NCBI GenBank assembly: GCA_964645655.1
Contig: CAZXZS010000004.1
Location: forward strand, 1 to 7,300
DNA: 7,300 bases
Origin: JAGOUA01 sp964645655
GTDB taxonomy: Bacteria > Patescibacteriota > Patescibacteriia > 2-12-FULL-60-25
Direction: 5' to 3'
Shown here: piece by piece, positions 1-5,902 of the stretch
How positions within the stretch are numbered: position 1 is the first letter of the stretch
Layout of the letters: the number at the start of each line of letters is the position of its first letter
Translations under genes and position numbers: made by a program
Notes under the pieces: model-generated
Database searches by the model: none
Told to the model about the DNA's origin: nothing
What the model saw: the letters and a program-made list of their open reading frames with translations, nothing else

Positions 1-19
1 GGCTAATGGTAGCAATGTC

Positions 20-2386
20 TTAAACAAAGGTGTCTAGGTTTTTAGATACGATGCAAATAGCTTCCCAAAGTTGAACGACTTCCCTAAAATCGTTTTCAAA
101 TTTACCGTGGTCTATTTCAGTAAGCTTCCTTACAATTTCCATTGTGCATTCGTAACTATCTTCTAATTGAATAGCTTTAAATGGTTCAAATGCATTGTCT
201 AAAACTTTTGGGAATGTTTTTACTAAGCTTTCAATATCTTCAAATTCGCCGATATCTTCGGGGTCATAATTAAGAGCTTCTTTGTAGTTTTGAAAAACTC
301 CAACATAATCAATAATTCGACCAAATTCCTTTGAAAGTTTGCTTACTTTGTCATCATAAGGGCGATTCGTCCGTGCAACGGCTTGTAATAGATTGTGGTC
401 ACGCAACGGACTATCCAAATACATGGTTTGCTCAATGGGTGCATCAAAGCCAGTCAACAACATATTACAAACGATTAGAACTTTTAGGTTGTTGCCCATT
501 TTCTGTTCTTCTTCTGTAATACGGCGTTTAAACTGTTTTATCAGTTTTTTGCGTTCCGCATCCTCTTTGTAATGGTCTTTGTAAAGTTCATATTTCTCTC
601 CTTCTTCGTAATTACCTGTTGAGAATATAATGGCAATTTCCGAGCGGTCGAAATAGTTTAAAAGTTCTTTGTAATACAGAACACAAGCCTCTTTATCACA
701 AGCTACAATTTGTGCTTTATAACCTTGCGGTTCGAGCATCTCCCTAAAATCGGTTGCAATATCTTTGGCAAGCGTTTCAATTCGTTCAGGATGCTTTAAA
801 AAGGTTTTCCACGGTTGTACCCTTCGCTCAACCAAACGCCTTTCATCTTCGTTTAGTTCTGCTGTAATTTCTTCGTAACCTGCTTTTAGTTTTTCTTTAT
901 CGAGAAACCATTCAATAGGTCCAAAAGTGTAACGAATGGGTTTAGTTGCTCCGTCATCAATGGCATTTTGAATACTGTAACGGTCTAAATAATATTCGTG
1001 TTTACCTTTTTCTTGGTCAACAATTCCAAACTCCTGATGTGTTTTTGGTATGGGTGTTCCTGTAAATGCAAAACGTTTAGCATTTGGCAGCACTGTCCGC
1101 AATTCCATTTGATAATCGCCGTATTGGGTTCGGTGGGCTTCATCTATCAATACAATTACATTATCCCGCAAATCTTTGCGGTCGCCAAGTTCATCAAATT
1201 TCTGTACTGTTGTGATAAATACGCCTGATGGTGCTGTTTTGATAATGTGTTTTAAATCGCCAATATTATTGACTGCTCTTGCATTTGGAAATTCGCAATC
1301 GTCAAAAGTTCCACCAATTTGTTCCCGCAAATCTTTGCGGTCAACAACAATATAAATAGTCGGATCTTTTAACTCCTTACTTTGGCGAAGTTTGTAAGCG
1401 GTATAAAGCATTGTTAAACTTTTCCCAGAACCTTGTGTATGCCAAATTACTCCTTGGTTTAAATCGCCATTAATAACCCTGTCGGCAATTTTATTGGCTG
1501 CTCGCAATTGTTGGTAACGAGCTACTTTTTTTATGATTTTACCTTCTGTACGTTCAAAAACTATAAAGTGTTGAAGTATATCCAATACCCTTGCTGGTTG
1601 AAGCAAGCCAATGATTCCGAGTTTCATCCGTTCTAAAACTTCACCGTTTGGCAGACGGGCAACATCAAAATTCCAAAGTCCGTCTTTTTTATCTTGATAA
1701 GTTGGGCAAAGGTCATTTGTGGGTTCAAGAATTGGATTGGGTTGCGAAACATCAAGCAGCGTGTTTTTCCATTCGTTAAAATAAGAAGATGATGTGCCTG
1801 GTATTCCGTATTTGGTAATTCTTCCATTACAAGCAACACCAAAAGTATGACACATAAATAGTTTGTCGGCTCTCTGGTCGTAGGTTGAAAACTGACGAAC
1901 GCCTTCGATCCAGTTTGTACCTTTTCTGGCTCTTTGTTTGGCTTCGACGGGTACCAATGGAATACCATTAACCAATAGGACAATATCGGTTTTTACCATT
2001 TTGTAACCTTGTACCCAATATTGATTGGTTACAGTAAAATCATTTTCCCAAATGTTTTCAAAGTCGATAAAATGAACATCGATATCATTGTTTTTTATAG
2101 AAATGGTAACGCCCGAAACCAGTTTGTCTAAAAATGCTTCGTTACCTAAAATTGGAATAGGATTATTCAGGTTTTGCAATAGTAATTCAACTGCATGGCG
2201 GGCAATATCTTCAGATATGGCATTGATTTTAGATGTTTTTTCGATTAAAATTTGCTCAATAATTGGTTTAGAAAAAGCACGTTCGTATTTTTTCAGATCG
2301 TCGTTGCTCTTAAATGTCCAGCCCATTTTACTTAACCATTCGGTTACTGGTTTTTCAACGCCTTTTAGTTCTGATAGATGCCCCAT
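20..2386 (-). CDS. hsdR: Type I restriction endonuclease subunit HsdR (C-terminus short)
   Basis: This is the restriction and translocation subunit, 788 residues: with HsdM-HsdS it pumps DNA using ATP and cuts far from the unmethylated target. The N-terminal nuclease domain (HSDR_N) has the PD-(D/E)xK residues Asp134 and Glu148-x-Lys150 (DIVLLVNGIPLVPVEAK) followed by the QxxxY motif QFSTY (165-169). The SF2 motor has Walker A HTQGSGKS (316-323), VVDRKDLREQ (347-356), DEAH (415-418), FTGTP (441-445), TGFDAP (645-650) and QAVARTNR (668-675). All of these are intact. It ends shortly after LWEAI (773-777) with an unfamiliar 11-residue tail; characterised HsdR proteins such as EcoR124I (1038) and EcoKI (1170) carry a further helical domain used to dock on the methyltransferase. 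The start is supported by AGAGG six bases upstream and by the one-base gap to the previous stop. Truncation, a frameshift near the edge, or a short subfamily are all possible. Confidence 0.95.
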   Translation of the reverse strand: MGHLSELKGVEKPVTEWLSKMGWTFKSNDDLKKYERAFSKPIIEQILIEKTSKINAISEDIARHAVELLLQNLNNPIPILGNEAFLDKLVSGVTISIKNNDIDVHFIDFENIWENDFTVTNQYWVQGYKMVKTDIVLLVNGIPLVPVEAKQRARKGTNWIEGVRQFSTYDQRADKLFMCHTFGVACNGRITKYGIPGTSSSYFNEWKNTLLDVSQPNPILEPTNDLCPTYQDKKDGLWNFDVARLPNGEVLERMKLGIIGLLQPARVLDILQHFIVFERTEGKIIKKVARYQQLRAANKIADRVINGDLNQGVIWHTQGSGKSLTMLYTAYKLRQSKELKDPTIYIVVDRKDLREQIGGTFDDCEFPNARAVNNIGDLKHIIKTAPSGVFITTVQKFDELGDRKDLRDNVIVLIDEAHRTQYGDYQMELRTVLPNAKRFAFTGTPIPKTHQEFGIVDQEKGKHEYYLDRYSIQNAIDDGATKPIRYTFGPIEWFLDKEKLKAGYEEITAELNEDERRLVERRVQPWKTFLKHPERIETLAKDIATDFREMLEPQGYKAQIVACDKEACVLYYKELLNYFDRSEIAIIFSTGNYEEGEKYELYKDHYKEDAERKKLIKQFKRRITEEEQKMGNNLKVLIVCNMLLTGFDAPIEQTMYLDSPLRDHNLLQAVARTNRPYDDKVSKLSKEFGRIIDYVGVFQNYKEALNYDPEDIGEFEDIESLVKTFPKVLDNAFEPFKAIQLEDSYECTMEIVRKLTEIDHGKFENDFREVVQLWEAICIVSKNLDTFV
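1164..1183 (-). repeat. 20-base palindromic direct repeat in hsdR, copy A
   Basis: The plus strand reads TCCCGCAAATCTTTGCGGTC and is identical, base for base, to 1323-1342. The inner 16 bases form a perfect inverted repeat (CCGCAAA, TC, TTTGCGG). In hsdR this copy encodes DRKDLRD (402-408), just before the DEAH motif. Confidence 0.9.
1323..1342 (-). repeat. 20-base palindromic direct repeat in hsdR, copy B
   Basis: This is the same 20 bases as 1164-1183, 159 bases (53 codons) away and in the same codon phase. It encodes DRKDLRE (349-355), in the conserved helicase segment after Walker A. Confidence 0.9.
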
Positions 2387-2387
2387 A

Positions 2388-4496
2388 TTATTCCTCTGTT
2401 TCTAATTCTATTTGCAAAAGTGTTTTTTTGCTATTTTCATCGCCTAAATTGATATCCCATCGAGTTTCCATAAACTTTAACAGGTCTATTCCTCTATTCA
2501 TAATTTCCTTTTTTGTCCATGTATCTTTATATCTTAAGGAGACTTCGATTTCTGAGTGCGAGCCATCTTTATAACCCTTTCGCAATGTTTCACTATTAAA
2601 ATCAAATTTTGGCTCTAACTTTTCGGGGTATGAATCATTTTGTAATGATGAGTTTATTGAGGATGATAGTAGTAATAGATTACCTAAAGCTCCACTATAA
2701 ATATGCCATTTGTCTTTTGGTACATCATTAAAAGCAGTCTCCCAATATGGAGTAGGAGTTTGAGGAAATATATGCTCAATTGAAATTTTATCCTTTTCAT
2801 TTTTAACAAACAGTTGCCAATCAACTTTTGCTTGCCCAGAAATTTTCATTTTTTCGAGTTCATACTCATAAAGAAAATATCTTAAGCCATGCCAATGATA
2901 ATACCCAGCTCTTGCACCAATATTGAATTTCTTATACATGTAATCAGAGAAGTATTTAATTTTGAAGCTTTTGTCCTCGTTAAAAGAGTATGATTCTTTA
3001 TTCGAAAGTTTCTTAATGATACCTTGTAAATTCAGTGTTTTTTGGTCTAATTCACGAGCTGCATTATAAAACTCACTATCGCCATAATTTCGTCTTGCCT
3101 GACTTAGTTGAAAACAAATAAAAATAAACCGTTCTATTCGTTTAAATACTTCAAGACGTTCATTATTTTTTGATTGGTTTTTTAAAATTGACATTACCAA
3201 AGGGCGGAAATATCCCAATCCAATGCGGTTTAGTTTGTCAAGCCACATTCGTTCATCATTTGACAACTCATTATCAGTTGCAAGAAATGGATGATGTGAG
3301 TTAAACCAGTGAACAGCAGATGCTTTTAAACTATGTACATAGTCTCTGATTCTTGTTGGCTCTAAAGCCGAGATACTTATTACTTTTGTTAATTCTTCTT
3401 CTCCATTTTCATCTGAATCATCCACAAAATCAAAATCAGTTTGTATTTCTTCTGGTTGTTCAATAAAAACTTCGCGCTCTATTTTTATGTGGATATTTTT
3501 AGGCGTAAAAAAATCGTTGAGTAAGAAATTAATGTAATCATCGCCTTTTTTACGAGAATACATAAATGTCATTACCAAATGTGCTTTTAAAAAGTCATCA
3601 TCGTTTAATGGTCGTTTTTCATTACGCCCCAGTTGATAATAAACTTGTTTCCAAGCATCGTTTATATCATCACGCAGACTTTTTCGAGAAGCGGCATCTA
3701 ATTCATTGTCGGGATATAATGTAGTTAAATAAATTAAACGGTTTTTTAAGAGCTCCAGTTTTGATAAATTTTTACCTCTGTTGTTCATGGTTTCAAAAGC
3801 CACAAATACATCAAATTCATCTTTAATATCATACTCATTAAAAAGAAAGCTCTTGGTTAACTTTTTATAGATTTCCTGAATGCCTTCCATACCTTCATCT
3901 TCATGCAAGGCTGATAATTGACCGATAAAATAGGCTTTCGCATTTTTTAGGTTTAAAGTATAAAATGTTTCTTCTATTTTGCCTGCGTTGGATTCATTAA
4001 ATATGCGATAACGCATATAGTCGTAACTTGGGTTATCGACCGTATAACCAAATTTATAAGTTAAGAATTTATCACCCGATGGTTTTTGTTTATAAATGAA
4101 TTTTTCGATAATTGCATTTAAAGTAAGACTATCGGTTATATAGATCTCATCATCATTTTTACCTTCATTATCAGGAAGTTTTCTTAGAAACTCAACCAAA
4201 CTTTGTAAAAAAATAATGCATGTTGTTAACCGTTGCTGACCATCAACAATATGGTAAACCTTGTATGAATGGTCATCAACAAGCCAGTACTCTTTACTAT
4301 CTTCATTAATCTTGCTTGCTGGGATTTCGGTCAAAGTGATAACACCTGTATAGTGTGATTTCTTTGGTTGAAGATTAATTAAATCCTCCCAAAAATCTTT
4401 ATACTGCGATTTTTGCCATGCATAACCACGTTGATAATCTGGAATACGAAAAATTTTCTCTTTAAAAAGGCTATCTAAACCAACAGGGCTATTCAT
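2388..4496 (-). CDS. GmrSD-type (DUF262/DUF1524) putative modification-dependent endonuclease embedded in the hsd operon
   Basis: This 702-residue protein has the two-part architecture of GmrSD-family enzymes. The N-terminal DUF262 half carries FRIPDYQRGYAW (16-27), the nucleotide-binding motif DGQQRLTT (85-92) and FETMNNRGKNLSKLELLKN (234-252). A very acidic linker lies around 346-370 (VDDSDENGEEEL). The C-terminal DUF1524 half has the HNH-like nuclease signature: ISIEHIFPQ (571-579), LGNLLLL (604-610), Asn615 and Asn620. In known relatives (GmrSD on glucosylated hydroxymethylcytosine DNA, SspE, BrxU) the DUF262 part binds or hydrolyses NTP and the DUF1524 part nicks or cuts DNA. All expected key residues seem present, so it is probably active; the substrate is unknown. 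It starts inside the hsdS stop (ATGA) and ends one base before hsdR, so it is a member of the operon, not a chance neighbour. Restriction-linked (rlo) ORFs occupying hsd operons are known from Campylobacter; I recall RloF being of the DUF262 type but cannot verify that. Sampled GC (23-37 %) tends below that of hsdM. Confidence 0.9.
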   Translation of the reverse strand: MNSPVGLDSLFKEKIFRIPDYQRGYAWQKSQYKDFWEDLINLQPKKSHYTGVITLTEIPASKINEDSKEYWLVDDHSYKVYHIVDGQQRLTTCIIFLQSLVEFLRKLPDNEGKNDDEIYITDSLTLNAIIEKFIYKQKPSGDKFLTYKFGYTVDNPSYDYMRYRIFNESNAGKIEETFYTLNLKNAKAYFIGQLSALHEDEGMEGIQEIYKKLTKSFLFNEYDIKDEFDVFVAFETMNNRGKNLSKLELLKNRLIYLTTLYPDNELDAASRKSLRDDINDAWKQVYYQLGRNEKRPLNDDDFLKAHLVMTFMYSRKKGDDYINFLLNDFFTPKNIHIKIEREVFIEQPEEIQTDFDFVDDSDENGEEELTKVISISALEPTRIRDYVHSLKASAVHWFNSHHPFLATDNELSNDERMWLDKLNRIGLGYFRPLVMSILKNQSKNNERLEVFKRIERFIFICFQLSQARRNYGDSEFYNAARELDQKTLNLQGIIKKLSNKESYSFNEDKSFKIKYFSDYMYKKFNIGARAGYYHWHGLRYFLYEYELEKMKISGQAKVDWQLFVKNEKDKISIEHIFPQTPTPYWETAFNDVPKDKWHIYSGALGNLLLLSSSINSSLQNDSYPEKLEPKFDFNSETLRKGYKDGSHSEIEVSLRYKDTWTKKEIMNRGIDLLKFMETRWDINLGDENSKKTLLQIELETEE
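2393..2397 (-). promoter_or_regulatory. Ribosome binding site of hsdR
   Basis: AGAGG lies six bases before the hsdR ATG and inside the last sense codons of the upstream DUF262 gene (which reads GAGGAATAATATG around the junction). It supports the chosen hsdR start. It also implies that ribosomes finishing the GmrSD-like gene can reinitiate directly on hsdR. Confidence 0.6.
4493..4496 (-). promoter_or_regulatory. ATGA stop-start overlap between hsdS and the DUF262 gene
   Basis: The four bases ATGA contain both the ATG of the GmrSD-like gene and the TGA stop of hsdS. I see no strong Shine-Dalgarno site just upstream, so termination-reinitiation is the likely way the downstream gene is translated. 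This would tie its output to that of hsdS. Confidence 0.7.
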
Positions 4497-5866
4497 AAGG
4501 CTTGCTCGCTTAATAATTTATTCACTTTTTCTACATCAAGCCGTAATTTTCCGGTTAGCAAATTTTGCATTAAGGATTTTTTTAGGCGTTGCAGTGTGTG
4601 GATTTTGCTTTGTTTTGTGATATTTTCTTCATCAAATGAATTAAGTTGCGATACAATTTCTTCTTGTTCAGATTTTTCCTTTGGTCGAAGAAGTTTGTAT
4701 TTATTAAATCCACTTTTGTTTATTTGAGGTGTTGCATTTATTCCTGCAATTTCTTTAAAATGAGGTTTTCTATACTCCATCATATAAAAAAAGAATTCGC
4801 CTGAATTATTCTCATTTGCAATGAGAGCATTTATTTGTTGATTTGTGCAAGCCTCAGTTTTTGTGATACCAATTTTACCTATTGTTGAACCAATACAAAC
4901 TATACAAATAGAATTAATAGGAAGTTTGTAGCTATATCTAATTCCTTTCTCTGTAACAAATCTTTCAGAAGTAGAAACAAATTTGGATTCACCCAAATCA
5001 CCTGGTGTTATAAAAGGATAGCGAGATTCATTTTCAATTTCTGAAAAAACATTTGATTCAGCTGTTGGTGGGGTTTTACCAGTTTGAACAAAACCATAGT
5101 CCTTTACTCTTGCAACCTCCCAGCCAACAGGAACTTTTCCAAACTTTTCATCCACATAAAACTCATCATCGGTACGCCAAGTGCCATCAGGTTTTAGTTT
5201 GCCTGTTAGCAGGTTTTGCATCATGGCTTTTTTTAATTTTTCGGCTGCCTTTATACTGTTTTGAGTGGCTTCTATGGCTTCATCTACTTTGGATAGAATG
5301 GTGACAATGGCGGTTTGTTCAGGTTTGGGTGGTTTGGGAAGTAGTACTCTTTTAAGCGCACTCTTAGAAACACTATAAACCTTTATTCCCGTTGCACTTC
5401 GTAGAATATGGAGCCTTACTTTATTATGATTTAGAAGATATCCCGGAAAACCTATAATGAATTCACCTTCTTTTGGTCGAAGGTGTAATGTGTGCAATCC
5501 TGATATAATACTTTTGTTCTTAGCGTTTAATACTTCAACACTTTTTCCAACACCTTCATAATCTTCTGATGCATCTGAGATAATTAGGTCTCCTTCTTTT
5601 AGCTTTGTGAACCTATTTGCCATTTCACTTGATACATATGGTACTTTACATTTATCCAAGTCTAAAAACCGATGAAATTTTGTATGTATGTCTCCATAAT
5701 GGATATAACCACATTCTCCATTTTCTGTCAAAACGGCACGAGAAAAGGATGCTGTCGGGAAGAAGTCAAAACATTTATCGATGCTTTTTACCTCCCATCC
5801 TAGAGGAACTTCACCAAACTTTTCGTGGAAATAAAATTCATTCATTAATTTCGAAATTCTTTCCAT
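4493..5866 (-). CDS. hsdS: Type I restriction-modification specificity subunit HsdS
   Basis: This is the DNA-recognition subunit, 457 residues, a normal length for a two-domain HsdS (Methylase_S family). It sets the bipartite target and bridges two HsdM copies and HsdR. The layout is repeat, TRD1, conserved helix, repeat, TRD2, conserved helix. FYFHEKFGEVPLGWEV (11-26) recurs as FYVDEKFGKVPVGWEV (236-251). LKKAMMQNLLTGKLKPD (211-227) recurs as LKKSLMQNLLTGKLRLD (428-444). Each TRD ends in a typical proximal segment with a PEQ/SEQ turn: KPPKPEQTAI (178-187) and KEKSEQEEIV (396-405). The two TRDs look unrelated to each other, so the two half-sites should differ. The chosen start has an AAAGGTG site 10 bases upstream; Met8 just before the first repeat is a possible alternative. 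The TGA stop overlaps the ATG of the next gene (ATGA), which implies translational coupling. The recognised sequence cannot be read from the protein. Confidence 0.95.
   Translation of the reverse strand: MERISKLMNEFYFHEKFGEVPLGWEVKSIDKCFDFFPTASFSRAVLTENGECGYIHYGDIHTKFHRFLDLDKCKVPYVSSEMANRFTKLKEGDLIISDASEDYEGVGKSVEVLNAKNKSIISGLHTLHLRPKEGEFIIGFPGYLLNHNKVRLHILRSATGIKVYSVSKSALKRVLLPKPPKPEQTAIVTILSKVDEAIEATQNSIKAAEKLKKAMMQNLLTGKLKPDGTWRTDDEFYVDEKFGKVPVGWEVARVKDYGFVQTGKTPPTAESNVFSEIENESRYPFITPGDLGESKFVSTSERFVTEKGIRYSYKLPINSICIVCIGSTIGKIGITKTEACTNQQINALIANENNSGEFFFYMMEYRKPHFKEIAGINATPQINKSGFNKYKLLRPKEKSEQEEIVSQLNSFDEENITKQSKIHTLQRLKKSLMQNLLTGKLRLDVEKVNKLLSEQAL
4535..4585 (-). repeat. HsdS conserved helix end, copy 2
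   Basis: This segment encodes LKKSLMQNLLTGKLRLD (residues 428-444), the end of the helix that follows TRD2, 217 residues after copy 1. Confidence 0.85.
4676..5113 (-). other. HsdS target recognition domain 2
   Basis: Residues about 252-397, after the second conserved repeat. It contains the common TRD elements QTGKTPPT (261-268), YPFITPGDLG (283-292) and IVCIGSTIGKIGIT (322-335). It shows no obvious similarity to TRD1, so the two half-sites should differ. Edges are approximate. Samples at 4741-4800 and 4861-4920 have 28 % and 25 % GC. Confidence 0.65.
5114..5161 (-). repeat. HsdS central conserved repeat, copy 2
   Basis: This segment encodes FYVDEKFGKVPVGWEV (residues 236-251), 225 residues after copy 1 and directly before TRD2. 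It shows the tandem half-protein symmetry of HsdS. Confidence 0.85.
5186..5236 (-). repeat. HsdS conserved helix end, copy 1
   Basis: This 51-base segment encodes LKKAMMQNLLTGKLKPD (residues 211-227), the end of the helix that follows TRD1. By hand alignment it matches 38 of 51 bases of the copy at 4535-4585. Together with the block at 5114-5161 it forms the central conserved region. Confidence 0.85.
5333..5788 (-). other. HsdS target recognition domain 1
   Basis: Residues about 27-178, between the first conserved repeat and the KPPKPEQ turn. This domain should read one half of the bipartite site. It contains YIHYGDIHTKF (54-64) and LKEGDLIISDAS (89-100), typical TRD strands. The edges are approximate, set by the conserved blocks on either side. 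A 60-base sample inside it (5641-5700) has 28 % GC. Confidence 0.65.
5789..5836 (-). repeat. HsdS N-terminal conserved repeat, copy 1
   Basis: This 48-base segment encodes FYFHEKFGEVPLGWEV (residues 11-26), placed just before TRD1. By hand alignment it matches 38 of 48 bases of the copy at 5114-5161. Such conserved blocks flank each TRD in HsdS proteins and are natural crossover points for TRD exchange. Confidence 0.85.
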
Positions 5867-5876
5867 ACTATCCCAA

Positions 5877-5883
5877 CACCTTT
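5877..5883 (-). promoter_or_regulatory. Possible ribosome binding site of hsdS, in the only intergenic gap
   Basis: AAAGGTG sits 10 bases before the hsdS ATG, inside the 36-base AT-rich gap between the hsdM stop (TAG, 5903-5905) and hsdS. The spacing is slightly long. No terminator hairpin or promoter-like element is visible in the gap, so hsdS is probably cotranscribed with hsdM. Confidence 0.4.
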
Positions 5884-5902
5884 AATAATTTATAATTCAC
5901 AA

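Noticed and set aside
31..48. Inverted repeat TGTCTA-GGTTTT-TAGATA near the end of hsdR
   Set aside because: The stem is six pairs with one G-T, AT-rich, and lies upstream of the stop codon within the reading frame; it is too weak for a terminator or attachment site.
331..519. Short plus-strand open frames, here and at 998-1228, 2088-2405, 2314-2574, 5053-5304, 5617-5895, 6154-6384 and 6648-6920
   Set aside because: They lie opposite well-supported minus-strand genes, have no recognisable domain and show odd composition (runs of Phe, Leu, Cys). They are antisense shadows.
1633..1983. A 116-residue second minus-strand frame inside hsdR
   Set aside because: It overlaps the conserved HsdR nuclease region in another frame and has no family signature.
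4493..4495. Possible alternative genetic code with TGA as tryptophan
   Set aside because: TGA ends hsdS exactly at the next gene's ATG after the final conserved repeat, and Trp is encoded by TGG where checked. The standard code fits.
5227..5233. Seven-base A/T runs in hsdS (also at 4578-4584) as phase-variable slippage tracts
   Set aside because: Runs of seven A or T recur across the AT-rich window, for example in the DUF262 gene. None is long enough or placed near a start to suggest contingency switching.
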